A DNA stretch of 64,000 bases from Janthinobacterium silvisoli (GTDB taxonomy: Bacteria; Pseudomonadota; Gammaproteobacteria; Burkholderiales; Burkholderiaceae_D): positions 124,001 through 188,000 of the forward strand of contig NZ_JACHCL010000005.1 of assembly GCF_014200725.1 (NCBI RefSeq), written 5' to 3'. A program made the position numbers and the translations under genes. The notes under the pieces are model-generated. The model had not been told where the DNA came from and made no database searches. It saw nothing but the letters and a program-made list of their open reading frames with translations. Each line of letters starts with the position of its first letter. Within the stretch, counting starts at the first letter, position 1. This document shows positions 43,934 to 53,041 of the stretch, piece after piece.

Positions 43934-44389
43934 ATGCGTAACTTATTGAAAACAACTGTATTGGTGACCGCCCTGGCCATCGCCGGCACGGCCGCCGCAG
44001 CCGGTGACAACACCAGCCCCGTGGGCACCTGGAAAACCATCGACGACGCCAGCGGCAAGCCGAAGTCGCTGATCGTCATCACCGAAAGCAATGGCGTCTT
44101 GCAAGGCAAGATCGAAAAGCTGTTCCGGACTCCGGAAGAAGATCAAAATCCCAAGTGCGACAAGTGCACGGGCGCCAACAAGGATCAGCCCATCGTCGGC
44201 CTGACGATCCTGACGGGCTTGAAAAAAGACGGCAAGGAATGGTCCGGCGGTGAAATCATGGACCCGGCCAATGGCAAGGTCTACAAGAGCAAGGCCGAGC
44301 TGACGGACGGCGGCAGCAAGCTGCAAGTGCGCGGCTACGTGGGCGTGCCGATGTTTGGCCGTTCGCAAACCTGGGTGCGCGAAGAGTAA
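43934..44389 (+). CDS. DUF2147 periplasmic protein
   Basis: A 151-aa protein with a signal peptide (MRNLLKTTVLVTALAIAGTAAAA). The DUF2147 domain starts SPVGTWKTIDDASGKPKSLI, contains the paired cysteines CDKCTGANKDQPIVGL and GGEIMDPANGKVYKSKAEL, and ends VPMFGRSQTWVR. It is a lipocalin-like small secreted family of unknown function. AGGAG lies 7 bases before the ATG. Single gene followed by a terminator. Confidence 0.88.
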   Translation: MRNLLKTTVLVTALAIAGTAAAAGDNTSPVGTWKTIDDASGKPKSLIVITESNGVLQGKIEKLFRTPEEDQNPKCDKCTGANKDQPIVGLTILTGLKKDGKEWSGGEIMDPANGKVYKSKAELTDGGSKLQVRGYVGVPMFGRSQTWVREE

Positions 44390-44410
44390 GTCCTTCGCTC
44401 CTGCCATGAC

Positions 44411-44437
44411 GAAGCCGGCCGCTGCGCCGGCTTTTTT
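44411..44437 (+). terminator. Terminator of the DUF2147 gene
   Basis: AAGCCGGC/GCCGGCTT stem with a 6-base loop and a T-run, 22 bases after the stop. Confidence 0.88.
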
Positions 44438-44540
44438 ACGCGCCTCCCCCGCCATTCGTTGTTTTCCAGACCGAAATAGTTTCCTTTGAAAATATTTTCA
44501 TATTGCCCAAGGCTGTGCGCGCCACCGCACATACCCAGGA

Positions 44541-44655
44541 TTTCCTAAATGAAATAGTGCATGCCAGTCCATCGCCCCGTAGCGAAGGGCGACATGGCTC
44601 TGGCGGATGACCTCATCCCCGGATGCCCGGCAAGGTTTTGCCTATGCACAAAGGA
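44541..44655 (+). other. Hairpin-rich 5' leader of the ice-binding-type lipoprotein gene
   Basis: Several small stems follow each other: TCGCCC/GGGCGA around 44568-44592, GATGA-CC-TCATC around 44606-44617 and GGCAA-GGTT-TTGCC around 44629-44642, close to the ribosome-binding site. It does not match the c-di-GMP or cold-shock leader consensus that I know. Whether it is regulatory is open. Confidence 0.3.
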
Positions 44656-44660
44656 AACAC

Positions 44661-46973
44661 ATGAACATCTTCAAGCGCTATCTGACCCCGCTGCTCGTCT
44701 CGGCAGGTTTATTGGCCATGGCCACCCTCGCCGGCTGCGGCGGTGGCGGCGACCAGGGCCGCGCACCCATTCTCGGCTTGCCGGGCGCGACCCTTTCCAG
44801 CCTGGCGGTCACGCCAGCCACGGCCACCGTCGCCATCGGCGCCGGCCAGCAATTTTCTGCCATCGCCACCTACAGCGACGGTTCGTCGCAAGACGTCAGT
44901 GCGAAAGCCGCCTGGACCTCTGCCACGCCGGCCAGCGCCAGCGTCAATTCCGGCACCGGCCTGGGCACCGGCATTGCGGCTGGCGGCTCGGCCGTCAGCG
45001 CCACCTTCGGCGGCAAGAGCGCCACGGCGCAACTGACCGTGTCGCCAGCCGTACTGAAGGCCATCGCCATCTCGCCACTTGCGCCATCGGTCGCCATCGG
45101 TGGCACGCAGCAATTTACCGTTACCGGCACGTTCAGCGACAGCAGCACGCATGACGTCACGGCGGTCTCCACCTTTGCCTCGGCCACGCCGGCCACGGCA
45201 AACATCGCCGCAGGCGGCCTGGCACTGGGCAAAGTGGCCGGCGCCACACAGATCACCGCCACCACCGGCACCTTGAGCGCCAGCACCGTGCTGACCGTCA
45301 CGCCAGCCGTGTTGCTGTCGATTGCCGTCACACCACAAAATCCGACCGTACTGATCGCTGCAACGCGCCAGTTGACCGTGATCGCCACCTATTCGGACGG
45401 CACCACGCCGGACGTCAGCGCCACCAGCACCTACAGCACGGCCAACGCCGCCTCGGCCAAGATCGGCGCGAATGGCCTGGTCACCGGCGTCGCCGCCGGC
45501 AATAGCGTCATGACGGCCAGCTTCGGCGGCAAGACGGCCAACACCACCGTCACCGTGCCTGCCGCCACCATCATTGGCATCGCCGTCACGCCAGCCACGG
45601 CCAGCGTCGCCGTCGGCGCCCAGCAGCAATTCGTCGCTACCGCCGCCTATTCGGATAACTCGACTGCCAACGTCACCGCCGGCGCCCTGTGGACCAGTAC
45701 CGCACCGGCCAAGGCGACCGTGCTCAATACAGGCGCCGCCACCGGCGTCACTGCCGGCGTGGCCAATATCACTGCCACCTCGGGCGGCCTGTCAGCCAGC
45801 GCCGTACTGACCGTCACGGCGATAGTGCCACCACCGCCGGCAGTACTGGTGTCGATTGCCGTCACGCCGCAAAACCCGACCGTACTGATTGCTGCGACAC
45901 GCCAGCTGGCCGTGGTCGCCACCTATTCAGACAGTAGCACCGCGGACGTGACCGCTGGCAGCAGCTTCGTTTCCGCCACCCCGGCCTCGGCCAGCGTCGC
46001 CGGCAGCGGCCTGGTCACCGGCGTGACTGCCGGCAATAGCCTGGTCACCGCCAGCTTCAACGGCATGCAGGCCAGCACCACCGTGACCGTGCCTGCCGCT
46101 ACTCTGGTCAGCATCGCCGTCACGCCGGCAAACGCCAGCATCGCCGTCGGCGGCGTGCAGCAATTCATCGCCACGGCTACCTATTCGGACAACTCGAACG
46201 CCATCATCACGAGCACTTCCACCTGGAGCTCGGGCAGCATCGCCAACGCCACCGTACTGAACACGGGTATCGCCACCGGTGTGGCGGCCGGCACCAGCAC
46301 CATCACCGCCACGGCGGGTGGCCATTCTGGCAGTGCGCTGCTGACCGTGACCGCTGCCGCCATCCCGCCCGTGCTTAATCCCATCGATCTCGGCCGCGCG
46401 GCGTCCTTCGGCGTGCTGGCAGGAACTTCGATCACGAATAACTCGGGCGGCACCACCCTCATCACCGGCGATGTCGGCTCCCCTTCGCAAACGGTCGACC
46501 CGACCCAGGCAGCCGGCTTCAATAACTACAAATCAGGCGCGATCCTGGCCGGCGCCATGACCGACCTGCAAGCGGCGATTACCGATGGCAACAGCCGCAA
46601 CTGCGACGTCAGCTTTGCCGGCGGCGTTGACCTCGGTGGCTTGACCTTTGGCCCAGGCGTGTATTGCTATGCTGGCGCGATCAGCATCACCGGTACGGTG
46701 ACGCTCAACGGTCCTGGCGTGTATATCTTCCGCACGGCATTGACCCTGAACTCGACCGTCAACTCGGTTGTCGCCCTGAACAACGGCGCCACTGCCGACA
46801 ACCTTACCTGGCTGCCTGTCGGCCCGACCACCCTGGCCGCGAACAGTGTCTTCAAAGGCAATATCCTGGGCCAGTCCGCTGCCATCACGGTGGGCGACAA
46901 CACCACTTTGCTCAACGGCCGCGTGCTGACGGCTGCCGCCGTTACCCTGCGCAACAACCAGATCACCAAATAA
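44661..46973 (+). CDS. Lipoprotein with six BIG2 modules and a C-terminal ice-binding-type (DUF3494) domain
   Basis: A 770-aa protein. The N-terminal signal MNIFKRYLTPLLVSAGLL ends in a lipobox LAGC (lipidated C26) followed by Gly-rich sequence. Six Ig-like BIG2 repeats of about 88 residues (about 45-570) each start with the pattern S-I-A-V-T-P and have Q-Q-F/R-Q-L..ATYSD. The last 200 residues (from LNPIDLGRAASFGVLAGTSI) form a DUF3494 beta-solenoid domain with LGGLTFGPGVYCYAGAI and GPGVYIFRTA, the family of bacterial ice-binding proteins. AAAGGAAACAC precedes the ATG. Probably displayed on the outer membrane on a stalk. Ice binding is inferred from the family only; many DUF3494 proteins have no proven activity. 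Confidence 0.87.
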   Translation: MNIFKRYLTPLLVSAGLLAMATLAGCGGGGDQGRAPILGLPGATLSSLAVTPATATVAIGAGQQFSAIATYSDGSSQDVSAKAAWTSATPASASVNSGTGLGTGIAAGGSAVSATFGGKSATAQLTVSPAVLKAIAISPLAPSVAIGGTQQFTVTGTFSDSSTHDVTAVSTFASATPATANIAAGGLALGKVAGATQITATTGTLSASTVLTVTPAVLLSIAVTPQNPTVLIAATRQLTVIATYSDGTTPDVSATSTYSTANAASAKIGANGLVTGVAAGNSVMTASFGGKTANTTVTVPAATIIGIAVTPATASVAVGAQQQFVATAAYSDNSTANVTAGALWTSTAPAKATVLNTGAATGVTAGVANITATSGGLSASAVLTVTAIVPPPPAVLVSIAVTPQNPTVLIAATRQLAVVATYSDSSTADVTAGSSFVSATPASASVAGSGLVTGVTAGNSLVTASFNGMQASTTVTVPAATLVSIAVTPANASIAVGGVQQFIATATYSDNSNAIITSTSTWSSGSIANATVLNTGIATGVAAGTSTITATAGGHSGSALLTVTAAAIPPVLNPIDLGRAASFGVLAGTSITNNSGGTTLITGDVGSPSQTVDPTQAAGFNNYKSGAILAGAMTDLQAAITDGNSRNCDVSFAGGVDLGGLTFGPGVYCYAGAISITGTVTLNGPGVYIFRTALTLNSTVNSVVALNNGATADNLTWLPVGPTTLAANSVFKGNILGQSAAITVGDNTTLLNGRVLTAAAVTLRNNQITK
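45304..46370 (+). repeat. Internal duplication of a two-BIG2 segment
   Basis: Repeats 3-4 (from about 45304) and 5-6 (from about 45838) are closely similar at the DNA level with an offset of 534 bases, exactly 178 codons. For example CCGACCGTACTGAT recurs in the same position of repeats 3 and 5. Repeats 4 and 6 share the TVLNTG-ATGV block. Confidence 0.75.
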
Positions 46974-46978
46974 ACGGG

Positions 46979-48130
46979 ATGACTATGACGATCGCAAAAA
47001 CACTGGGCGCCCTGGGCGTGATGACCGGCGCGCTGCTGGCAGCGCAAGCGGCGCAAGCGCAGGACAACACCTTTATCAACCCGGACTGGGCCAACAGCGC
47101 CTGGTACATCGGCGCGGGCGTGGGCCAGTCGCGCGCCACCATCGACGAGCCACGGCTGCGCGCCAGCCTGGCCGCGAATGGCGAAACGGTGACAGGTTTC
47201 AGTAAGGACCAGCGCGATACCGGCTATAAACTGTTTGTCGGCCGACAGCTGAACCAATACCTGGCCGTGGAAGCGGGCTATTTTGATCTGGGCAAGTTCG
47301 ACTTCAAGTCGACCACCAGCGGCAACGGCGCGCTGAACGGTGAAGCGGGCTTTCGCGGCGTGAACCTGGACTTGCTGGGCCAGTTGCCGCTGTCCCAGCG
47401 TTTGTCCCTGCTGGGCCGGGTCGGCATGCATTACAGCAAGACAAATACCGAGTTCGGCGGCAATCGCCTGCTGGGATCGGCGAATACGCAAGCGGGCGAG
47501 CGCAAGCTCAATGCCAAGCTGGGCCTGGGCCTGGAATACAAATTCAGCGAAGCGCTGGCCTTGCGCGGTGAAGTCGAGCGTTATCGCCTGAACGACGCCG
47601 TCGGCAACCGCGGCGATGTCGACCTGTATTCGGTCAGCCTGGTCTACAAGCTGGGCCGCCCGGCCAGCGCCACGCCGGCCTACCAGCCGCCGCCACAGGA
47701 AGCGGCGCCAGCCCCTGTCGTCATGCCGGCGCCAGTCATCGTGGCCAAGCCGGCGCCGGCCCCCGTATCGGAAAAAGTCAGTTTTGCCTCCGAAGCCCTG
47801 TTCGATTTCGACCAGTCAATCATCAAGCCGCAAGGCAAGCTGGCGCTGGACAAGCTACTGGGCCAGCTGCAAGGCATGGATCTGGAAGTCATCGTTACAG
47901 TGGGCCACACGGATGCCGTCGGTTCAGACGCCTATAACCAGGGCCTGTCGCTGCGCCGCGCCAATGCCGTCAAGGCGTATCTGGTGATGCAGGGCGTGGA
48001 TGGCAGCCGCGTCTATACGGAAGGCAAGGGCAAGACGCAGCCGGTGGCCGACAATAGCAGCAGCGCCGGCCGCGCCGCGAACCGCCGTGTGACGGTGGAA
48101 GTGGTGGGGACGCGTAAGGTTGCGAACTAA
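46979..48130 (+). CDS. OmpA-family outer-membrane protein
   Basis: A 383-aa protein with a signal peptide (about 1-28, ending AAQAAQAQ). An eight-strand beta-barrel domain (about 38-220) is followed by a Pro/Ala linker (ATPAYQPPPQEAAPAPVV). The C-terminal OmpA peptidoglycan-binding domain has FASEALFDFDQSIIKPQGK, VGHTDAVGSDAYNQGLSLRRA and SAGRAANRRVTVEVVG. It starts 5 bases after the stop of the BIG2/DUF3494 lipoprotein, so the two genes form an operon. ATGs at 46979 and 46985 are both possible starts. A longer open frame to the left is lipoprotein sequence in another frame. Confidence 0.9.
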   Translation: MTMTIAKTLGALGVMTGALLAAQAAQAQDNTFINPDWANSAWYIGAGVGQSRATIDEPRLRASLAANGETVTGFSKDQRDTGYKLFVGRQLNQYLAVEAGYFDLGKFDFKSTTSGNGALNGEAGFRGVNLDLLGQLPLSQRLSLLGRVGMHYSKTNTEFGGNRLLGSANTQAGERKLNAKLGLGLEYKFSEALALRGEVERYRLNDAVGNRGDVDLYSVSLVYKLGRPASATPAYQPPPQEAAPAPVVMPAPVIVAKPAPAPVSEKVSFASEALFDFDQSIIKPQGKLALDKLLGQLQGMDLEVIVTVGHTDAVGSDAYNQGLSLRRANAVKAYLVMQGVDGSRVYTEGKGKTQPVADNSSSAGRAANRRVTVEVVGTRKVAN

Positions 48131-48144
48131 ATCGAACCATGCAT

Positions 48145-48173
48145 GAAAAAACCGGCTTGCGCCGGTTTTTTTT
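48145..48173 (+). terminator. Terminator of the lipoprotein-OmpA operon
   Basis: AAAACCGGC, a TTGC loop and GCCGGTTTTTTTT. It may also serve the converging yaiI transcript through the A-run on its left. Confidence 0.9.
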
Positions 48174-48183
48174 CCCCTGGCGA

Positions 48184-48642
48184 TTACGCCAGCTTGCGGT
48201 GGTGCTTGCTTAAATGCCTATCCAGGCTATTGGCAAAACTTTGCCGGTCCGACTGGCTGAACGCGGCCGGCCCACCCGTATCGACGCCGCCGCTGCGCAG
48301 CTCTTCCATGAAGGCGCGCATGGTCAATTGCTGGGCGATATTGTCCTCGGTATAAAACTCGCCACGCGGGTTCAGGGCAAAACCACCCTTCTTCAATACA
48401 TCGGACGCCAGCGGAATATCGCCGGTGACCACCAGGTCGCCGGGATTGAGCAGGCGCACGATTTCCTGGTCCGCCACGTCTGCGCCGGACGGTACTTGCA
48501 CCGTGCGGATAAAGCGCGACGGCGGCACGCGCAAGCCCTGGTTCGCCACCAGGGTCACGGACAGTTCCAGACGGTCGGCCACGCGGTACAGGATCTCCTT
48601 GATGACGACGGGACAGGCGTCGGCGTCGACCCATATCTGCAT
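48184..48642 (-). CDS. YaiI/YqxD family protein (DUF188)
   Basis: A 152-aa protein beginning [22 protein letters not shown], with the family blocks [44 protein letters not shown] and [24 protein letters not shown]-like fold with a DADACP metal motif is known for the family, but no established function. The ATG at 48640-48642 is the family start; an ATG nine bases earlier lies nearer a GGAGGGC. It follows ruvB by 32 bases, so it is probably the tail of the ruv operon. Confidence 0.88.
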   Translation of the reverse strand: MQIWVDADACPVVIKEILYRVADRLELSVTLVANQGLRVPPSRFIRTVQVPSGADVADQEIVRLLNPGDLVVTGDIPLASDVLKKGGFALNPRGEFYTEDNIAQQLTMRAFMEELRSGGVDTGGPAAFSQSDRQSFANSLDRHLSKHHRKLA

Positions 48643-48674
48643 AGCCGGCATGCCCTCCAGGCTCGCCTCGGGCA

Positions 48675-49730
48675 TCACACTTCCCACGCTTCGCCGTTCG
48701 GGCCGATGCGCGGTGCGGCCACGCCAAAGTGTTGATAAGCAGCTGGCGTGGCGACCCTGCCACGCGGCGTGCGCTGCAAGAAACCTTGCTGTATCAGATA
48801 CGGTTCCAGCACGTCTTCGATGGTGTCGGCTGCTTCGCCGATGGCTGCCGCCAGGTTGCCGATGCCGACCGGGCCGCCGCCAAACTTGAACAGCACGGCT
48901 TCCAGCAGCTTGCGGTCCATCACGTCGAAACCGACGGAATCGACGTCGAGCATGGCCAGTGCGCGGTCGGCCACCAGCTTGGTGATCTCGCCATTACTTT
49001 TTACTTCGGCGAAATCGCGCACGCGGCGCAGCAGGCGGTTGGCGATACGGGGCGTGCCGCGCGCGCGCCGGGCCACTTCATGCGCGCCTTCCGCATCGAT
49101 CGGCGCCTTTAACAGCGCCGCGCTGCGGCTGACGATCTTGGTCAGCTCGCTGGTGTTATAAAACTCCAGGCGCGCGACGATGCCGAAACGGTCGCGCAGC
49201 GGATTGGTCAGCATGCCGGCGCGCGTGGTGGCGCCCACTAATGTAAACGGCTGCAAATCGAGTTTCACGGAACGGGCGGCCGGGCCTTCGCCGATCATGA
49301 TATCGATCTGATAATCCTCCAGCGCCGGATACAGAATCTCTTCGACCACCGGTGACAGACGGTGGATTTCATCGATGAACAGCACATCGTTCGCTTCCAG
49401 ATTGGTCAAAATAGCCGCCAGATCACCGGGACGCTCCAGCACGGGGCCGGATGTCTGGCGCAGGTTGACGCCCATTTCGCGCGCAATGATGTGGGCCAGG
49501 GTCGTCTTGCCCAGGCCAGGCGGACCAAACAGCAAGGTATGGTCGAGCGCTTCCTTGCGCTGGCGCGCCGCCGTAATAAAAATTTCCAGCTGGTCGCGGA
49601 TTTTTTCCTGCCCCACGTACTCATCGAGCTGCTTGGGCCGCAAGGCCCGTTCGATCGCCTCTTCGTTATGCGAAATAGGCGCGGCATCGATGATGCGCTG
49701 TTCCGTGAAAATATCAGTCTGGATGCTCAT
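48675..49730 (-). CDS. ruvB: Holliday junction branch-migration ATPase RuvB
   Basis: Hexameric motor that drives branch migration with RuvA. The 351-aa protein has [19 protein letters not shown], Walker [19 protein letters not shown], Walker [18 protein letters not shown], sensor [19 protein letters not shown] and the winged-helix end [13 protein letters not shown]. It lies 7 bases after ruvA. Confidence 0.97.
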   Translation of the reverse strand: MSIQTDIFTEQRIIDAAPISHNEEAIERALRPKQLDEYVGQEKIRDQLEIFITAARQRKEALDHTLLFGPPGLGKTTLAHIIAREMGVNLRQTSGPVLERPGDLAAILTNLEANDVLFIDEIHRLSPVVEEILYPALEDYQIDIMIGEGPAARSVKLDLQPFTLVGATTRAGMLTNPLRDRFGIVARLEFYNTSELTKIVSRSAALLKAPIDAEGAHEVARRARGTPRIANRLLRRVRDFAEVKSNGEITKLVADRALAMLDVDSVGFDVMDRKLLEAVLFKFGGGPVGIGNLAAAIGEAADTIEDVLEPYLIQQGFLQRTPRGRVATPAAYQHFGVAAPRIGPNGEAWEV

Positions 49731-49737
49731 GCTCGCC

Positions 49738-50316
49738 CTAGCCTTTCGACAGCGCTTTCAGCGCCAGTTTGATGCCGTCCGAGACACCGGTGCCGGCTGG
49801 CATGTTTTTCACGGCTGCCAGCGCTTCCTTCTCCGAGTAACCGAGCGCCAACAAGGCGTTCAGGATATCCGAGTGCGCATCGGGCGCAGCATGCGCACCC
49901 AGCGGGCCCAGATCCGCACCGATCTTGCCCTTCAGTTCCAGCAGCAAACGCTCAGCCGTCTTCTTGCCGATGCCGGGCACTCTCACCAGGCGGCCCGAGT
50001 CTTGCAAGGTAATCGCCTGCGCCAGGTCGGCGATCGTCATGCCGGACAGGATAGACAAGGCCATGCGCGCGCCCACGCCCGTGATCTTGATCAACTGGCG
50101 GAACACGGCCCGTTCGGCGGCATTGCCAAAGCCGAACAGCAAATGCGCATCTTCGCGGATGGCCTGGTGCGTGAACAAGACCACTTTTTCACCCACATGG
50201 GGCAGATTGTAAAACGTGCTCATCGGCACATCGACTTCATAGCCGACACCCTGGCAATCGACCAGCAATTGTGGCGGATTTTTTTCAAGCAAAGTACCGG
50301 AGAGACGGCCTATCAT
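49738..50316 (-). CDS. ruvA: Holliday junction-binding protein RuvA
   Basis: A 192-aa protein with the N-terminal OB fold ([31 protein letters not shown]), two helix-hairpin-helix motifs ([18 protein letters not shown] and [19 protein letters not shown]), and the C-terminal RuvB-contacting domain ending in [13 protein letters not shown]. It binds four-way junctions as a tetramer and loads RuvB. Between ruvC and ruvB. Confidence 0.96.
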   Translation of the reverse strand: MIGRLSGTLLEKNPPQLLVDCQGVGYEVDVPMSTFYNLPHVGEKVVLFTHQAIREDAHLLFGFGNAAERAVFRQLIKITGVGARMALSILSGMTIADLAQAITLQDSGRLVRVPGIGKKTAERLLLELKGKIGADLGPLGAHAAPDAHSDILNALLALGYSEKEALAAVKNMPAGTGVSDGIKLALKALSKG

Positions 50317-50350
50317 CGTGTGTTCCTAAATAATTATGAGTAATGTTACT

Positions 50351-50890
50351 TTAACCGACCAGGCGGCCACGCTTCATGCGCAATCCCTGCAATTGCGGCG
50401 CCACCGTACTCAGCATGGCCAAGGTATCGACGCTGTTGGCATGACAGATGGCCACGCCCAGCGCATCGGCCGCATCGCTGCCGGGCAAGCCTGGCAGTGT
50501 CAGCAGCCGGGAAACCATATCCTGGACTTGTTCCTTGGCCGCCTTGCCATGGCCCGTGACGGCTTGCTTTACTTGCAGCGCCGTGTATTCGGCCACCGGC
50601 AAATCCGCATGGACCAGCGCGCAGATGGCGGCGCCACGCGCCTGGCCCAGCAGCAAGGTCGATTGGGGATTAACGTTGACGAAGACTTTTTCGATGGCGG
50701 CGCAATCGGGTTGATAGGTGCGCACAATTTCGCCCACGCCCTGCAGGATGATCTTCAGGCGTGGCGGCAATTCGCCCTCGGACGCCGTCTTGACGGTACC
50801 CGACGCGATATAGCGCAGCTTGTTGCCGAGTTTTTCGATGACCCCGAAGCCCGTGGTGCGCAGGCCAGGATCGATGCCGAGAATAATCAT
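50351..50890 (-). CDS. ruvC: Holliday junction resolvase RuvC
   Basis: Endonuclease that cuts Holliday junctions. The 179-aa RNase H-fold protein has [19 protein letters not shown] (catalytic Asp), the second acid in [24 protein letters not shown] and the last pair in [15 protein letters not shown]. No clear ribosome-binding site precedes the ATG; a TTATAGAAT box close upstream could be a -10. First of ruvC-ruvA-ruvB, downstream of purH and separated from it by two palindromes. Confidence 0.96.
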   Translation of the reverse strand: MIILGIDPGLRTTGFGVIEKLGNKLRYIASGTVKTASEGELPPRLKIILQGVGEIVRTYQPDCAAIEKVFVNVNPQSTLLLGQARGAAICALVHADLPVAEYTALQVKQAVTGHGKAAKEQVQDMVSRLLTLPGLPGSDAADALGVAICHANSVDTLAMLSTVAPQLQGLRMKRGRLVG

Positions 50891-50911
50891 CGCCAGATTC
50901 TATAATGAATA

Positions 50912-50943
50912 CGGCAGGCACCGGTGGAAACCGGTGCCTGCCG
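50912..50943. repeat. Perfect 14-bp inverted repeat upstream of ruvC
   Basis: CGGCAGGCACCGGT and its complement flank a 4-base loop. It sits 22 bases before the ruvC start, next to the larger palindrome at 50962-51002. It has no T-run. Confidence 0.7.
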
Positions 50944-50961
50944 TAAAGTTAGCGCTCGCCT

Positions 50962-51002
50962 GGGGTCAGACGGGGACGCCGAGTCCCGTCGGGTCTGACC
51001 CC
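50962..51002. repeat. REP-like nested palindrome between purH and ruvC
   Basis: Outer arms GGGGTCAGAC and GTCTGACCCC enclose an inner GGGAC/GTCCC stem. I recall GGGGTCAGAC-type palindromes as dispersed intergenic repeats in Oxalobacteraceae genomes. Only one copy is in this window, so repetitiveness is not shown here. It begins 8 bases past the purH stop and may end its transcript. Confidence 0.65.
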
Positions 51003-51010
51003 GGCATTTA

Positions 51011-52597
51011 TTAATGGCGGAAGTGACGCGTACCCGTGAGCAACATCACCACGCCGCGCTCGTCCGCTGCATCGATCACTTCCTGGTCGCGCATCGAGCC
51101 ACCCGGGTGGATGACGCAGGTCGCGCCCGCATCAACGACAACGTCGAGGCCGTCGCGGAACGGGAAGAAGGCGTCCGACGCCACCACCGAACCGGCCAGC
51201 GACAAGCCGGCGTTTTGCGCCTTGATCGAAGCGATGCGGGCCGAATCGATACGGCTCATCTGGCCAGCGCCCACGCCCAAGGTCATGTTATTGCCGCAGA
51301 AGACGATGGCGTTCGATTTGACGAATTTCGCCACTTTCCAGGCAAACATCAGGTCTTGCAATTGCTGTTGTGTCGGTTGCAGCTTGGTCACCACGCGCAA
51401 GTCGCCGATGGCAACGTTTTTAGCATCCGGCGCCTGCACCAGCAAACCGCCGCCGACACGCTTGAAGTCCATCGCATTGACGCCGGCGCCGAGCGGGATT
51501 TCCAGCATGCGCACGTTTTGCTTGCTCGACAGGATCTGTTTCGCTTCGGCCGAGAAAGATGGCGCGATCAGCACTTCCACGAACAGCTTGGCGATCTCGC
51601 CGGCGGTGGCGCCGTCGAGTTCGGTATTGAAAGCGATGATGCCGCCAAAGGCCGAGGTCGGGTCCGTTTGCAGGGCGCGTGCATAGGCTTCTGCTGCATT
51701 CTTGCCCAGGGCTACGCCGCATGGGTTGGCGTGCTTGACGATCACGCAGGCGGCGCTTTGCTCGAAACCGCCCAGGCTCTTCACGCATTCCCAGGCTGCA
51801 TCGGCGTCAGCGATATTGTTGTACGACAATTCCTTGCCTTGCAACTGGCGGTAATTGGCCAGCGCGCCTTCGGTCGTGACCAGGTCGCGGTAGAAGGCGG
51901 CGCTCTGGTGCGGGTTTTCACCGTAACGCATGTCTTGCACTTTTTCAAATGCCACGTTCAGGGTTTGCGGGTAGGCGCCACGCTCGGCGTGTACCTTGGT
52001 CGGGCCCAGGCTGGTCAGGTAATTGGTGATGGCGCCATCGTATTGCGCCGTGTGCGCAAAGACTTTTTTCGCCAGCATGAAACGGGTGTCATAGCTGACC
52101 GTTCCAACTGCACCGTCAGCGGCCTTGATTTCTGCCAGCACGACGTCGTAGTCCGATGGATCGCAGATCACGACCACGTCCTTGTGGTTCTTGGCTGCCG
52201 AACGCAGCATGGTCGGGCCGCCAATATCGATGTTCTCGATCGCGTCTTCCAGGGTGCAGCTATCCTTGGCCACCGTGGCCTGGAACGGGTACAGGTTGAC
52301 CACCACCATGTCGATGGTCGGCATGTCGTGCTCGACCAGTTTCGACATATGCTCAGGGAAATCGCGGCGCGCCAGGATACCGCCATGCACTTTCGGGTGC
52401 AGGGTTTTTACGCGGCCATCGAGCATCTCGGGGAAACCCGTGTAGTCGGCGACTTCCGTCACGGGAACACCGTTGTCTGCCAACAATTTGGCGGTGCCGC
52501 CAGTCGACAGGATGTTGACGCCGAGGGTAGACAGGGCGCGCGCAAAATCGAGGACGCCGGTCTTGTCGGAAACGGAGATGAGAGCTTGTTTGATCAT
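51011..52597 (-). CDS. purH: Bifunctional AICAR transformylase / IMP cyclohydrolase
   Basis: Catalyses the last two steps of IMP synthesis. The 528-aa protein has the N-terminal MGS-like cyclohydrolase domain ([52 protein letters not shown]). The C-terminal transformylase has [52 protein letters not shown] and the ending [14 protein letters not shown]. It lies 97 bases after fis; the order dusB-fis-purH-ruvCAB is usual for Burkholderiales. Confidence 0.97.
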   Translation of the reverse strand: MIKQALISVSDKTGVLDFARALSTLGVNILSTGGTAKLLADNGVPVTEVADYTGFPEMLDGRVKTLHPKVHGGILARRDFPEHMSKLVEHDMPTIDMVVVNLYPFQATVAKDSCTLEDAIENIDIGGPTMLRSAAKNHKDVVVICDPSDYDVVLAEIKAADGAVGTVSYDTRFMLAKKVFAHTAQYDGAITNYLTSLGPTKVHAERGAYPQTLNVAFEKVQDMRYGENPHQSAAFYRDLVTTEGALANYRQLQGKELSYNNIADADAAWECVKSLGGFEQSAACVIVKHANPCGVALGKNAAEAYARALQTDPTSAFGGIIAFNTELDGATAGEIAKLFVEVLIAPSFSAEAKQILSSKQNVRMLEIPLGAGVNAMDFKRVGGGLLVQAPDAKNVAIGDLRVVTKLQPTQQQLQDLMFAWKVAKFVKSNAIVFCGNNMTLGVGAGQMSRIDSARIASIKAQNAGLSLAGSVVASDAFFPFRDGLDVVVDAGATCVIHPGGSMRDQEVIDAADERGVVMLLTGTRHFRH

Positions 52598-52694
52598 GGC
52601 TGAGGCTAGGTGGTTAAGTGTTCTTGGCGAATGCGCAGGACCCCTTCAGGCCACTGCGGCGGATTCAAATCTTGGCGTCACTTGCAAGCCAGCA

Positions 52695-52928
52695 TTACAG
52701 CAAACCGTGCTCCTGCAATTTCTTGCGCAAGGTATTGCGGTTAATGCCCAGCATTTGCGCGGCATGCGACTGGTTGCCATCGGCGCGTGTCATCACGACT
52801 TCCAGGATGGGCTTTTCCACGGTCAACACGACCATGTCGTAGATATTCGATGCTTGCTGTTCGCCCAGGTCATTGAAGTAATCTTCTAGACTTTTCTGTA
52901 CGACTTCCTGAATGCTTTCTTTGCTCAT
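52695..52928 (-). CDS. fis: Fis-family DNA-binding protein
   Basis: A 77-aa protein starting MSKESIQEVVQKSLEDYFNDLG with the C-terminal helix-turn-helix GNQSHAAQMLGINRNTLRKKLQEHGLL. It bends DNA and acts in nucleoid and rRNA control in E. coli; the beta-proteobacterial homolog is shorter than the 98-aa enterobacterial Fis. A TTG four codons upstream is an alternative start. It lies about 110 bases downstream of dusB, the classical dusB-fis pair. Confidence 0.92.
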   Translation of the reverse strand: MSKESIQEVVQKSLEDYFNDLGEQQASNIYDMVVLTVEKPILEVVMTRADGNQSHAAQMLGINRNTLRKKLQEHGLL

Positions 52929-53041
52929 TTTGCTGTTCAACCGGCTAATTAATTTGTCGTGATGCTGTCAATCATGACGTCATCATCCGCGTAACGCGAG
53001 GCGTTCGCCCTGGTTCTGTCTTATCTTCTTGTCTTGTCTTC

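Noticed and set aside
44541..44655. Possible c-di-GMP (GEMM) riboswitch upstream of the surface lipoprotein gene.
   Set aside because: The conserved CACGCACAGGGCAAACC and related blocks are absent; only generic hairpins are present.
44709..45629. Gly/Asp/Arg-rich minus-strand frame of 306 codons within the BIG2 lipoprotein gene.
   Set aside because: A reading of the repeated coding DNA in antisense; periodic and without start signals.
46664..46978. A 105-codon N-terminal extension of the OmpA-family protein.
   Set aside because: It is an out-of-frame reading of the lipoprotein gene; the signal peptide begins at 46979 or 46985.
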